Assembly (NCBI GenBank): GCA_933228895.1
Contig: OW121850.1
Location: 31,629,773-31,693,772 of the forward strand
From: Platycnemis pennipes
Lineage: Eukaryota > Arthropoda > Insecta > Odonata > Platycnemididae
Direction: 5' to 3'
DNA: 64,000 nt
The notes beneath the pieces are model-generated. The model did not search any database, was not told the origin of the DNA, and saw only the letters and a list, made by a program, of their open reading frames with translations. The stretch's first letter is position 1, and each line of letters opens with the position of its first letter. A program made the position numbers and the translations under genes. This document shows positions 33,833 through 46,461 of the stretch, in pieces.

Positions 33833-34107
33833 TCATCATCAAGGGGTCAACAATCCTAGGATTGGTTTGACGCAGCACTCCACTCGATTCTTCTATCGGC
33901 CAACCTCTTCATATTAACGTAGTTCCTCTCTTTCATATCCTTCAATACCTGTTCTATGTAACTCATAGAGGCCTGCCTTTTCCATTCTTCCCGTTCACTT
34001 TTCCCTCGACGGTTGTCTTCATCAGGCCATCGTATCGTAAGATGTGGTCGATTATGTTGTCCATTCTTCTTTTATAGTTTTCAGCAGATTTCTCTTCTCT
34101 CCCACTC
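33833..34107 (-). pseudogene. RTE-like retrotransposon 3' end, copy 2
   Basis: The reverse strand continues the fragment seen in copy 1 to its natural end: KERNYVNMKRLADRR, then IEWSAASNQS and a stop, followed almost at once by a (GAT)n tract (33833-33845 on the plus strand as CATCATCATCATC). A very short 3' UTR ending in a microsatellite is typical of RTE-clade elements (family knowledge). A 2-bp loss near 33967 shifts the frame, and the 5' part is absent. It shows what copy 1 has lost. Confidence 0.75.
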
Positions 34108-34665
34108 TTGTTATGACTTTATTTCTCTACATTTATTTATTACATTCTTATGTGTGTGGCACAGAACGAAACACAGTCAAAACATTCACTTGCTAATAGA
34201 ATTTGGAGAGCCATAATATATCGAACATGTGCCCCCTGCGACAAGAGTTTTGGAGACTTCTAAGGAATTCGATGCTCACTTATGCTTTAAGTATTTATTT
34301 ACATTCGCAGTGACATTTATTACATCCTGGAAGTCACTGATAAAAAAGATATGAAGAGCTTTTCTCAGACGCATCTCCGGGATCCTGTATTTGATTCAGC
34401 GGCTCGTAAGTGCTGGGCCTAAGCCTCCTCTCCCACTTCCCCCAGAATTGCCCTGGATCCTTTTAGACGAAACGGACCATTTAGGAAGGCGCCAGGGGAC
34501 TCAAAACTCCTGATTTTTGAAGTATAAACTTCTTTTGGCCCGTTGGGCACTTTTGGCATGGGGAAAAGAGCCAACTCGCGTCACGTACAGTCTGATTCTG
34601 CTTTCCGGGGCCCCGCTTAGGATGCCGAATCTAAAATCATGAGAACGCTCAATGTTCTAAAGAGT

Positions 34666-34732
34666 AAGATGGCGTAGTGGTCAGAATCGTCGGTCCACGT
34701 ATCTAAGGTCCCATGAACGAAACTAGTGGTGG
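34666..34732 (+). repeat. Degenerate tRNA-like SINE head, copy 2
   Basis: Counterpart of 3407-3474. The A box TGGCGTAGTGG is an exact consensus match, while the B-box region (AGGTCCCATGAACGAAACTA) is more decayed than in copy 1. Confidence 0.45.
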
Positions 34733-34934
34733 AGCTCTTTCTTTGAGGTTTTTTTTTGGGAACAATTCTTGACAATTTCTTTCAGATTTTGTTCTGATCT
34801 TGTCAAAAAGTTTTTTTTCCGATAAATTTGTGGTGAAAAAACAGTTTTTCATAAAAATGGGTGTTTATGGGAATTTCTTTCGGAAATTTGACCTAGGTAC
34901 CTGATTTGCGCTATCGAGAAATTATATTCATTTG

Positions 34935-36165
34935 GAATTCTTTTGTAGGCACGGAAACAATGAAAAACGACATGAAGGCAACGCAAGTTGTGTTGAATCC
35001 GCAATGTTAGAAAATGCAGAAAGTGGAAGAGTGCGGCAAGAAGATCAAAAAGGTAATGAAACAACAGACGAAATGGGTTAGATTTTACAATTGGATAATT
35101 TAGCGGAAGGACAGGGAGATGAAAGAAAGAGGAAGAAAGCCGAAGATGACGGAAATTATCGCGCTGAAATGAAAGAATTGGGGAGAATCGACGCTGATCC
35201 CGCATTGGAAAAAACTAACATGGATCGGAAGAGGAAAAATGCTGAATGTGCCAGAAATTACCGCGCAAGAAAGAAAGAATGTATTCACCAGAGTGCACAG
35301 GAGGCGGAAAACTAGAGGAAAAAAGCCGAATATGCCAGAAATTATCGTGCTAAGAAAAAAGCTGATGTGGAGAATAAAGATTGTGTAGGAAATGAAGATA
35401 CTACTCATAGAAAGATCCTAGATAAAATTAGTTCTCAAATTACAAGGGGAAACAAGGGACCAATGATTTACTACAAACTATGGAATTGACCGATTGCAAA
35501 GTAGCGGGGCCCTCCAAAAAACTATCATTCATTCCCAAGAGAGATCGTATAATTCATTGTTCGCAAATAACAGGTCCCTTTACGAGAGAGGTGCCATTTA
35601 TACCGCGGAAAGACATTACCTATCCTAATTCTGGAAGTGGTGGACCATCTCCAGATCTTCATATTCCGGCTATGCTGATTGATGGAGGGAGGATCGGGGC
35701 GAGTCAAATTCAAATGTTGATAATGTTGTGCACTATTTCGTTCAACGGTGGAATGAAAAATACATTTTAAACGAACATAATATTAACGAACCTCAAATAC
35801 AAGTACAAGTTCAACAGCAAATAATGTACAGCTCATTGTCAAGACATTTGTCGGCACATAAAGAGTTTATAAAGCAATTTATTAATAATGAATTTGCACA
35901 TGCTTGCGATGTTTGTGATAGACTTTGGTTTCAAAATGATTTAAAATCATTTATACATACATACATACGTTCACATAAAGAGAAAAAAATACACAAGTCT
36001 AGTTTTCTGCACGGCGTAGTGAACAAAAGAGTGATTAAAGCGTGGCTGAATTATTATTCAGATGTATTTGGAAATATAAATCGGTCTAAGAAGTTTCCAC
36101 TTCTCCCGTGTGGTCCTAAGCACACCCAATTTTTTTTCAAATCTATTCCAAAGTGGTGCTTTTAA
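34935..36165 (+). pseudogene. Helitron-like N-terminal ORF remnant, copy 2
   Basis: Best preserved of the three copies. The basic NYRARKKE-repeat part is at 35091-35315, cut by a TAG, and continues as AEYARNYRAKKKADVENK. GPSKKLSFIPKRDR is at 35504-35545. The frame 35728-36165 (145 codons) holds FIKQFINNEFAHACDVCDRL and WFQNDLKSF, with the C-x-x-C at residues 60-63. This motif set fits the region before the Rep domain of animal Helitron proteins as I know them. The frame ends in unrelated sequence at the rearrangement starting about 36138. No Rep or helicase domain. Confidence 0.5.
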
Positions 36166-36223
36166 TATCAGTTTACAATATCTACAACATCATATCATAG
36201 CGTGGTGAAAAATATATCTCGAG
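36138..36223. repeat. Duplicated patch replacing ~220 bp in copy 2
   Basis: The segment CTATTCCAAAGTGGTGCTTT to GAAAAATATATCTCGAG repeats sequence found about 275 bp downstream (36414-36494). It stands where copies 1 and 3 carry about 220 bp (4884-5103 in copy 1). The source-like segment exists in all copies at the downstream place, so this is a local, partial duplication coupled to a deletion in copy 2. Confidence 0.8.
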
Positions 36224-36523
36224 GTATCGAGTCATTTAAGATCTACATAGTCTTAATTTTGCTAGGTTTTGCTTTATTTTCATGACTAGATAGATCTTAT
36301 CTAATAAGCTGGAGTATTCACTTTGCCGAAATACTTCCATAAGTATGGGATTAGATATCGGGGTCATATGCATTCTAAATCGCAGGTAATGCATGAATTC
36401 TATTGTTTCAGAGCTATTCCAAAGTGTTGCTTATAATCTCAGTTTACAATATCTACAACATCATATCATAGCATGGTGAAAAATATATCTCGAGCAAAAT
36501 TTTCAAGTGCTTGGAATGTAATT

Positions 36524-36594
36524 GCGGAATAGCTCGTATCCATCAACCTTCGTCCTTCGGAAATATAACTTGGCCGATCGCGAAGCTATTCCGC
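36524..36594. repeat. Inverted repeat hairpin, copy 2
   Basis: GCGGAATAGCTCG at the left and CGCGAAGCTATTCCGC at the right. Same structure as at 5406-5476. Confidence 0.5.
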
Positions 36595-39500
36595 GTTTGA
36601 CTCCTTTTCTTCATGAACAGAAGGACTGCAAGGGCGTGCTCCGATGCGTGTTGCATTTCAGTCACTCGCTTCGTTCGTGCGACGCCGGGACTCTCCGAAC
36701 CACTGAGAAGTGACTAGGCAGTCGTTTCGTTTGCCTGTGCTTGAGGAAAGTTTCTCTGTGAATTTATAGCAAGTGAACCAGTAATCCATTCAAATACTTG
36801 GAGCTCGGAGTTAACGTGCAAGAAGTGAATGTGTTTTTGTGTTAAGTGATATTGCGGGTATATCCCTGTTACAAGTGTTGCGTTACTATTTTTATTTCTG
36901 TGACGTGGTGAATTTTTCGTTGTAGGATATCGTGTATTTTTTTAGATTTGTACGTGTATGTTTAAATGTGTGCATATCTACGGGTGATATAGGAGTTGAG
37001 GGCGACACTAAGGTATCGTTATTCATATTATGATATGTTATATTATATTCATATGTCAAAAGTGAGTAAATCAGACCCTCCGTCATAAGACAATCATTCA
37101 GCAAAAACTGTTCTTTTTCCTAGAGTTAACTTTATTTTAGGCGAAACAGACCTTGGTACGCAACATATTTTGTTGGTGACCATCAGACCTTGTGAATATT
37201 CAAATATCTGGTAGTAATTAGTTCTCCCACTTGGAGCATGTGCAAACCCGATACTGTATGTTGTGATAAAATTATACGTGGTAGGGCCACCGTTGATACG
37301 ATCATATCAACTATATCTAACCTATGTTATTTCTCTGACTAATTTATAGCCAAATTCTGCATCTTATTTCCTAGATGGGATTCGGATCTGTGACATATAG
37401 CCTTTTGAGTGAGTTGCGTGCACGACTACTGTGTACTCCTCCCGATTCGATATTTAATTGGAGTGGAAAACAAATAGAAGATACGAGGTAATATCAGGGT
37501 CTTCGGCAACGGAAGTGATAAAGGTAACCATATTTTTAAAAGGGATCTCGGTGTTTTCCTATTCATGTGTGTACGCAAAATCAGTTGCCGTCATTACGAA
37601 ACGGATAGTATTTAAACAAAATAATTTATAGCGATATACTTTATCTCTCAAATTCTGTGAGGACATCTTCATTTTGTAAAAATAGTTAACAATGTCTATT
37701 TAGGCTTTTTTTGTTTATCATTAGGGTTTGCTATCTTTAAGGATGAGGTTAGATTTGGCGTCAGAGGCATGGTATGTGACAGGATGATAGAAATATAGCA
37801 TACACGAAAATAATAATAATAAACGAATGCAATGAAAGACGTCGGCTCGTTTACGTCCTATCACACGGACTAAATACTGAAATTAATATATTCTACATTA
37901 AATCGTATCAACCGAATCTACTAACCTCCACCACTCTCTCTCCTCATGCCAGAATACGATTTTCGGCCTTCCACATGGAAAGACGGGTCTTTAACTGCCT
38001 AATCAAAATTAATCTGGTTCAATGCAAGGTAGCCTCCGAAGAAGGTTTTCGTTCCTACCTTGCTAACTTCCTCCCTTCACTCTCGAAATCATGGTAAAAT
38101 ATGGGCGTAATTTCGAAGTTACCGGCATTTAACCCGAGTCTTAGTATCTGAACGTCCACCGCTGAAACCATCGAAGCATGCGAACCTCCATTCTGTTTCC
38201 GAGTGTAGCACGCCGAGCGATGACCCTCCGCTCAGCTGATCGACCGAATGTCTAAAACGTGAATTCCAATGTATATGCTTCATGAGTGACGAACGCATAC
38301 TGCAGTTTTTTTATTGTTACCCGGACCAACGTACTGAGAATGATCACCAATACTACTGTGTGGACGGCGTAGGGGTAATTATTGCGCCCTCTGCCGAGAT
38401 TGGTTCCCAGTGTAAGATTAACTGGACCTTTCATGTTGATTTCGGCATATAGCTATGTATATTTTCTATTTCTTTAATCAACGGTGATTGTATCTTTCCT
38501 TCATAATGATGATGAACTCCATTGTAACATATTTTACGTTATGTTGAAAAGAATATTACCAAATGGATGAATTATCCACATTGGCATGGTACACTGCAGG
38601 CCACCGTAATGATGTCTTGCAGGGGGCGAATCTTCACCATAGTTACACCACCTATCATCCTTCAAAGTGATTAGTAATTATATTTGGTCAAACTTTAACA
38701 ATTTAAAAAGATTCAAATTGCAAAGCATAAACATGAGTTTTTTGCTAGTTGGATCAGCTACAATTCCCTAAAGCGAATTAAAACTATTAAGCCTAACATT
38801 TTATAAATTGGTGTTTTTTATTGAATATAATAATGGTTATTCGGATAATACGAGCAAAGAATGGCATTTAAAATCTCTCGGTTTGCTAACAAAATTCTGC
38901 AATTTTACGTTTATGGTCCATAATACCATATTGACTAGTATTTCGCAAAATGCGTTTAACGTCATCAGTTAAAATATAGCCATTGAATATCCTTCAGACA
39001 TAAAGTCTACAATTGAACCCAAGGATTGATGTTCATTAATACAGATTAATTATATCAGTGGTATTGATGTCAGGGTTACATGTATCGCCTAGGATTTGTG
39101 TGTGGGTTGTGAATGCTTCCCTACCCCTAGCCTGCCCTCTATTTTTGCCAGGGTTGAAGCTAGAACAGGACTTGCGTGCAGCTTTCATTCACATCTTAGT
39201 TCATTAATATATTGGTTACTCATACAGAATTATCGTGATATGATCTGGTTCAGAAGCTCTGTATATTCCAGTGAGAGATGCCCAGTTGTACCCAAATTCC
39301 TTGAATCATTACCTTCTTTTTCTTGTCCTTCCTTTAGTTTTCTTCTCTTATACTATTACCATACTATCACCACCAAATTTCCCCCGACTAGTTACAGAAA
39401 TTTACCAAAAAAAAATTGATCAATGCTTGCATTTTTGTTCATGATATTTTGTGGTCCTCATCTAAATGTTAATGGTAAATAGATCGAATAAATGCTGTGC

Positions 39501-40124
39501 TTACCACAAAAGAATCGAAGCACTTTAATTATTTAGTATTGGATACATTTGTAAGTGTATATAAATTTTAATTACGTCCATTTTCTCTCAATCCTCATTA
39601 CAATATTTCAAAATATTATCTTTTTAAGTATAATTATATTATCGGTAACTTGAATTCCAGACCTCTTTTTTATTAAATATATGGATAATTTTCAAAAAAA
39701 AAGGTCCTTGCCTCCCGAAAAATCATCCATATATTCAATCATTTTATTGGCATCTGCATCTGAACTGCATGGCAAACGCAGAGAAACTTCGCTTTTACGA
39801 GAAGGAAATGCGTGGCCAACTTCAAATTATCCACTACAGTGGTATTTTTTTTCAGACTACTAAAAGGAGAACTGTGTAATTCTGGCCAAAAGATTTCTTT
39901 CAATGCTTAACTACACGATTCGCTTGTAAAGTCAAGTCAATTCTAAAACCAAGGAGGGTGTGAGGTCATAGGAGAAAGGGGAGAAGTAGGGTCGGGAGTA
40001 GGATTTGAACTTAGCTAGGGGAGGAGGGGAGATTAAGGTGGGGATCTGGTGGGTTCAAATGGGGACTGGCAGGGACTGCGGCAGCATTGTTAAGTGGAGG
40101 TAAAATCTAGGAGGAAAGAACGTG
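36595..40124. other. Non-coding stretch of copy 2
   Basis: Counterpart of about 5477-9031: the near-identical block at about 37440-38090, the dispersed repeat member at about 38584-38660 and the purine/G-rich tract at about 39952-40085. No gene recognised. Confidence 0.5.
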
Positions 40125-40379
40125 TCATAAAAATATTTTCATTTGATTAAGTTGTCCACTGGTGAAACCTCTTCTTATCTCCAACTGCTCACAGGCCTCG
40201 TGCCTCCTTCCCTTCCTTCCTTGGTGTACTATCTCAGGGTCGGAGTTACTGAAGTGGTCCTCCCCCCGCAGGTGCTTATTAAAGTGTGACTGATCCTTAA
40301 ATTGCCGCAGAAGAGAAAATAGAAAACGGTGCATACGTGTCTGGTGTAAATTCAGACGAGCTACCATTAGTAATTCCAA
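40125..40379 (-). pseudogene. Penelope-like element, GIY-YIG C-terminal part, copy 2
   Basis: An 84-codon reverse frame with QFKDQSHFNKHLRGEDHF, then EIVHQGRKGRRHEACEQLEI, open throughout, unlike copy 1. It represents the end of the GIY-YIG endonuclease of a Penelope-like element. It lies head-to-head with the plus-strand fragment at 40453-40638. No reverse transcriptase nearby. Confidence 0.65.
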
Positions 40380-40452
40380 ATAATAACTACAAATGTCTTT
40401 TCACCATTAGCGAATTTTAAAAGAAATGATAAATTAAGCGAAAGATAAAGTA

Positions 40453-40638
40453 ATATTATTTGATAGAAAGGGGATTTAAAAACTAAAATTTAATGATTGG
40501 AAAGCCATTCACGTGGGCCAAACTGGCTGATCCTTCGAGGTGAGGGTACGAGAGCACAAGAGTTGTTTTACTAGCGACAATACGGATCAGTCTCACGTGC
40601 CCATTCATTGCTGCTATCTGTTCTATCCTCTGTCGTAG
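40453..40638 (+). pseudogene. Penelope-like element, GIY-YIG N-terminal part, copy 2
   Basis: Same reading frame as 9354-9533 with NDWKAIHVGQTG, then a stop in place of Arg, then VRVREHKSCFTSDNTD. A second stop replaces Tyr of GIY. Further decayed than copy 1. Confidence 0.7.
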
Positions 40639-41259
40639 ACTGCTATACCTACCTTCTTTACTGTACCATCATAATAATGTTTTTTTCTTGAATTGAGTGA
40701 GATCTGGAGCAACAATGGTCCTAAGCAATCCTCATTTGCTTTATTTAGAAATGAAGTAACTCACATTACATTAATTTTGTTTTTTATTACACTGTTCAAA
40801 CAGATCTACTGGTATAAAAAGTGTTAGGTGAGTTTATTTCATGAGAAAATCGACAAAGTTTAAATAAAATTTTAGTAGCTTTGGAACTAGATGGTAGCTT
40901 AGACAGATGATTTCACTGCTTCCATGAATATGGGTACTTAGGCTTTTTAACTTAAACGTAGATGAGATCTATAAGTTGGCCGTTGAGTTATAGCGCTCAT
41001 ATCTTTAGACCAATGGCTGAATTGACGAAGAAAACCCGTAAACTTCACAGAAGCAATCGGAAGTAGAAGGAAAAAATTATCGACTACCTGAGGAGAGGAA
41101 AGGTTTGGAATAATTTTTTCATCGTTTTTGTTCACCATGAAAGTCATAGTTCAGTCAACTACATTCTGACACACTTAACATTCATTTTCACATTCGTTGA
41201 TCAGTCGTTTGTGAGTAGTGAAAAGAACTCATTGTGAGATTACTCTTTTGGATAAGATT
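40639..41259. other. Non-coding stretch of copy 2 with a near-identical block
   Basis: Counterpart of 9534-10196. The part from about 41005 to 41270 is essentially identical to copy 1. No gene recognised. Confidence 0.4.
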
Positions 41260-41622
41260 ATGGAGTCATTGTCAATTGGTAGGTTGAAATATAAACTTAA
41301 TCTCTGAAATAAATGAAAAGATAATATTTTTACGGATGAAATTAAAATATTTTGCGAACTATACATTACTATGATAGACTCGACCGTAATTACAAAATTA
41401 GAGAAATTGATTGCCGAACTCAAATATTCGAAATTTCCTTCTCTTCCCGCACAGTTAGGGAATGGAAAATCTGTAAATGTATCTAAGGTGGTACGGAACT
41501 GGTGTGGGGCGAGGGGCATTACTTCCATACCTTTAAATCAGCCATGTCATACACTTGGAAGTCTCCTGAAAAAAAGAGTGGGCACATCATTTTTGAGTTA
41601 TCATTTTATAAATATATTATAA
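41260..41622 (+). pseudogene. Unrecognised decayed reading frame, copy 2
   Basis: Counterpart of 10197-10396. After two early stops the frame is open for 83 codons (41371-41622), with MIDSTVITKLEKLIAELKYS and NGKSVNVSKVVRNW. It extends beyond the point where copy 1 carries its extra 211 bp. No family recognised; chance is possible. Confidence 0.25.
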
Positions 41623-41744
41623 GGGCTACATCTGAGTTTTACATTCCACGAATACATTCAGTGAATGCACCTATCACATACTGTACACATAAGTATACTG
41701 TACCCGAAGTGTTCTCAACCAAAATTTACCACCTAAAACTGCTA

Positions 41745-41816
41745 TTGATGGATTCGAACCCGGGCCAACGATATTAGAGTCCAGTATTGTAGTCACCTCA
41801 CCAACTTGACCCTAGA
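41745..41816 (-). repeat. tRNA-like SINE head or tRNA pseudogene, copy 2
   Basis: Counterpart of 10881-10953, with one G fewer in the run before the B-box region. Cannot form a good acceptor stem. Confidence 0.5.
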
Positions 41817-44592
41817 CGTTTCTTTCCCTCTGTCTTATGTATATAATGTATATCTGGCTATTTCTTCAACTCCTTCCTGTAATGTAGTGATGATTACCGA
41901 ATCAAGAAACAATAAGTTAAGGCAATTTAGGAAATCAAAATGAACCGTGCCGACAGTACGTAGGTACTCACATTATAACGGAAATCCGTGCAAACATATC
42001 CGATGTTTTCTGCGTTTGACTTTCTCGTCACTTCCTCTCGATCATAAAAATACAATTTACTTAAGTGGCGTATTAAAGATGTCTTCATATTCCTTACAGC
42101 GGCTTCGAACTCCGAACACACAACACAAGAGCGATCCGTACGACACGTTTAACGTCTGCGGATTAGAAGGCCAAGGGAATCAAATACGTTTTAGGTAACA
42201 GTCTAAAACCGAACATACAAGGCTCCGAAAGAAAGCAATGCATCACCCTGGAGAAAACAAACACTCTCTGACCCTGAGAATACAGAGAAGGCGAGCAGGG
42301 ATTCCGTCGCTCGACTTCGTAGGCATTGAGAGATTTTCACAGATCTACCTTGAGTGTAAGCGTAGGGAACTGTTCCTCGAACTCAGACCCCTCGAGACTA
42401 AAGGAATATTGTTACTTTCAGTAGAGGTTAGGTTTGTCTCCTGACGTGGTCAATCTTGGAAATTTGTGAACACTGCTCGGATTCTTCAACTGCTTCATAT
42501 GAAGGAATATCACATCAAATCGACCAACCTGTTATTCAGCGAAGCCCTTTCTTGACACATAATGAGTCGGATGTTTTAGATTCTGAATAGATTTTTAAAA
42601 TGAGGGGATAACGCTAACTTTACGCCAAGCCCAGATTGGAACTTCAACCAGTTGGATTCCAGATTAGTGAGAGTGTTTTGATCCATGTGAAAATGAGTGT
42701 TCTCTGATCAGTGCAATCGACAATCCAGAAAGTGATATGGAACACTTTGTGAAACCGGAGCATACGGTTATTTATGTCACCGGTTTCCAGGTGAGGGTTC
42801 CGAGGAAATTTGTACGGCATGCAGTCCTGTCCTTGCATCTGTATTCATGCTATGACCCTGAATATTGTAAGTATTAATGTGATAATGCTGAGATAGCTGA
42901 CCATCCGTGAAATCAATGAATGGGATTCCTAAACAGATCTATGATTCAGGTAAACTTTTTCCTGTTTATACTTTATGTCGAGTAATTTTCGTCACGGAGT
43001 ACGTTTATAGTTACAGTTAATGTATTCACGTCAATCTTGAGTGTGGGAAATTTCGATTTCATACATTTGATATATTTAAGTATCATGAAACTTGTGGCAT
43101 AGTTAATGTTCTCCCGTACGCTACTTAATTTCGCCGAATTTGTAGCAAAGTTAACACATGCTCTTGGACTATTTAAAAGCAGCCCAAGCAAAGTTCAACA
43201 TTTCATAACGTGGAATTCGTAATTATTAGATATATTTAAAATATTCGAAGTGAATTTAGAAAGGGACGTTCAAGCACGCAAAAAACCAGAATAGTAAATA
43301 TTACTCACCTGTGAAACTTCACGCGCCATACCTGCATGCTCCAGCTTTAATGTAATTGGATGATAATGTTGCTATGACGAAATATTTTTAAGTCATAACA
43401 TATGTAATAGTTTCTTTCAAGTAGTTGTCTGGGGTAAAATATTTTTTTAATGCAGAAATATTTTTCGCCATGAATTACAATTTTTTCATAATTATTTTTC
43501 CTAGTTAAAAATATTCTAATATAGCATTCTCTTGACGCCATCTAGCTGCTAGCGTCACGTGATTTTCCCGGCATCCCTTTAGTGCTAATAATTTTTATCG
43601 CCTTTAACTGGCGTCAGTCTGGCTCGAACCTGTCACTGGGAGAGAGGTGAGTACTATTTAGAGTAATCCAAAGCTTTACGTTTCATTTCATTGCGTCTTC
43701 GTGGTACTCACATTTAAGTTCGTGCTTTTCTTTAATATCTGGTACTGCTTGGCTTGGTACTACAGTCTTGAAATCGTGTAATGTTCCGAAATGTCTAAAA
43801 CTAAGTAATTATTGAAACAATATTTTTAAATGGCATTGGTTCTATGGAATCGACGTATCTATTAGGAAACAAGTGTTTAGTAACTATTGCCACTCGATGT
43901 CCCCTCTAAGTAATTTAATCAAAATCATTTGCTAAATGTTTATGATGGTGGCAAGTGAGAGTTCTTTTGCATTGTAATAGTATTGATTTTTGACACTTGT
44001 TCTTCAACGGTGAGAGGTTCAGTTAAGCTAATATTCCAGTATCGTTAAAAAATTTCTTTCTAATGCGGTTGAATATAGCACAATGACTTAACTACCACTA
44101 ACTTTATTTAACTACGCGAAGGAAGAATAGATTTCAGAACTCCTTCAAATCAACCTTAAGATTGATAACAAGCCACAATTATTGAATTAATGTAATATAA
44201 GGTATTTCAACTTCCAAGCTTCAGCTTAAGAGTAATTTCTGTCCTAATATTTATAGTTAGTCGCCCTCTGTTAATGTTTGTCTCGTAATTTCGTTGATTT
44301 TCATATGAAGAGGATTAGATTTTCTGCCCTCGACACTTTTTACATTACACTGAATTTACTTCTGAAACCTACTCGTAATTCAGGAGCCCTAATATAATTT
44401 AAGAAGCAGTAGCTTCCGAGCAATAAAATGCACAGCAATGATATTTCCGCCTGAGACAACACGTTCATTTTGATTTCTTGGTGCTTCTCTGTCGCGTCTT
44501 TTCGCGCACCCATTCAACTAGAGTATTCCTTAGCAGGTGGCATTAAACACGTAATCCACGAAAAGATCTCGGATCTGCCATTTCAACGTGGA
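41817..44592. other. Non-coding stretch of copy 2
   Basis: Counterpart of about 10954-13688. Small indels relative to copy 1, including about 30 bp extra around 43525-43555 (TAGCATTCTCTTGACGCCAT region). The near-identical block begins at about 44255. No gene recognised. Confidence 0.45.
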
Positions 44593-44600
44593 GTATGGCA
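44593..44600. mobile_element. hAT target-site duplication, left
   Basis: GTATGGCA, repeated exactly at 48015-48022 and present once in copy 1 (13689-13696). Confidence 0.95.
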
Positions 44601-45127
44601 CAGGGGCGGATTCAGCATCAAATTTGGGGGGGGGTCATGACCTGGGTCCGGGGAGTACCCCCCCCCCCCCACCCCCAGGGGAGAGGGGTGTTCTCCCGTT
44701 TAAATTTTTTTAAAATACCCATTTTTTACGCATTTTGGAGCCTAACATTTCATTTGCATTCTTAACAACTAATGAAATTGAACTATTTTAGACATTTAAG
44801 TTTAACAAGTTTAACAATGGAGAATAAATAAATAGCCAACTTGAAGTTTAAAATAATTATAATATATTGTTTCATACAACAGTCAATGTGAACAAATTTC
44901 ATTGGAAAAGGTTTACAGTGATGATAAGCACATACATAAAAGTTAAAAACTATCTGTTTAATTAGGGGATTACTAAAAAGTTTGAGTTGGGTGCTAATAT
45001 TGCTGTACGGTTTCATCAGTATCATGTAACAAAAGAATTTATAGAAAGCCAACTCATGATCAGTTTTTCAAATTACGATAGTGGGAAAATCTTTAAAATA
45101 ATTGCATGCAAAATGTTTTAAAAAAAC

Positions 45128-45429
45128 CGACAGCTGAGGTCATTTACGCCATTTAGGATAGGTAGGTAATTGGGTAATGGTAGGCGTTTTCAGGTAACGG
45201 AGGAAGTGTGGAGAGAAACCCGGTGTCAGCATTAGCCTTCTCTTAACGAAAGGCGCCAAGGGGACCACGGTTTAACGTCCCATCCGACGGACGGAGTACT
45301 GGACTTAAAATGCCTTCCACTAGGCACTCAAGTGGGGACCGGTTTTCCAATGAAAAATCTGCCGCTGCCAGGAATCGAACCCGGGCCCTCGAGATGGGAG
45401 GCTCTAGCCACCACACCAACCCGATCGGT
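45128..45429 (-). repeat. SINE family A, complete copy nested in hAT
   Basis: On the reverse strand it starts CGATCGGGTTGGTGTGGTGG. The A box lies in GTGTGGTGGCTAGAG and the B box is GGGTTCGATTCC (45371-45382 on the plus strand). The body follows with GGCAGATTTTTCATTGGAAA, GAGTGCCTAGTGGAAGGCAT, GTCGGATGGGACGTTAAACC and GTGGTCCCCTTGGCGCC. The same blocks occur at 50632-50830 and partly at 16567-16700 and 17677-17810, defining one family. Best-preserved copy, hence probably the youngest. Confidence 0.85.
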
Positions 45430-45841
45430 TGTTTATTTCTAAAGATGGTTCATTGTATGTTAGTAAAAAGTCTTTTCTATTATCAATTACACATACATGG
45501 AATCGGTTTTACTCGTGAGTGGTAAGATCACCTTTTTCTCCTAAGATTATCAAACTTTTTAATGGGTTCCTTAACTAATTTCCTAAGTGGAGTCACGTTG
45601 TGGTGGACACTTCCTAAGCCAGATGAAAAAAGTACACAATATTTACAGTACAGTCCCCTGTCTTTATGAGACACCACAAGCCAGTGGATATTGTCAAGAT
45701 GTGATCTCTGTGCATATTTTTTGTAGGCTTTCCTTTCTTCATTACTTCGTTATGAGGGAACTGGTAGTCTAACTGAGGGAACTTGTAGTAGAGAAGTTCA
45801 CGGTTTCTGCAACAACGTAGCCTTCCCCAAGCAGCATCATG

Positions 45842-46026
45842 ATATCGGTCCAATATCATTTTTACACCGTCACATATCACTTATTGGTCAATCCGATATT
45901 GGCTACCAATGTCGGCAAATGTCAAAAGTGATAACATTTGCTGACGATATTGGGTCGATATTAATTTTATGATAAAAAGACATCAGTCACCACTATACAG
46001 TGGCATAAAAATGATATTGGGCCGAC
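45842..46026. repeat. MITE-like segment nested in hAT
   Basis: Left end TCGGTCCAATATCATTTTTA and the reverse complement of the right end (GTCGGCCCAATATCATTTTT) match over about 20 bp, forming terminal inverted repeats about 180 bp apart. The interior repeats GATATTGG and CCGATATTGG several times. Superfamily not assigned; no clear target-site duplication. Confidence 0.5.
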
Positions 46027-46179
46027 GTATGTTTGATATTACCATGGACTGATTTTTCACTAACATGATATTGGGATGATTTAATAAGTAAGATAGCTAA
46101 AATGTACCCTGGATAAACATGTTAAAAATATTTATAATCGGGGACGATCGTACAATAAAAATGCGATGGAAAAAGAAAT

Positions 46180-46375
46180 GGAGAGAGTTGGTTTCGATCT
46201 AGGAATGTTCACACTAATAACCCTGCACTGTACCCCTTACCCAACTCTCCTAATAAAAGAAGGGGTAATTATAAGGATTCATTATAATAGTGAGATAACT
46301 ACTTTACTCCTGACCCAACGTCCCTCAGTGAAAGATGCGTAACTTTAAGCGTTATCACTATAGTGAAATATTTCA
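46180..46375. repeat. tRNA-like fragment and diverged ~68-bp repeat in hAT
   Basis: On the reverse strand TTGGGTAAGGGGTACAGTGC is followed by AGATCGAAACC, weakly tRNA-like. To the right, CCCAACTCTCC..AATAGTGAG and CCCAACGTCCC..ATAGTGAAA look like two diverged units of about 68 bp. Interpretation uncertain. Confidence 0.3.
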
Positions 46376-46461
46376 GATTCGTTTTCTGTTGAAAGTTATT
46401 GGAGTTATAACCCAATATTATAATACCGAATATGTTCACATTAATTCACATGCGAAAAAAA

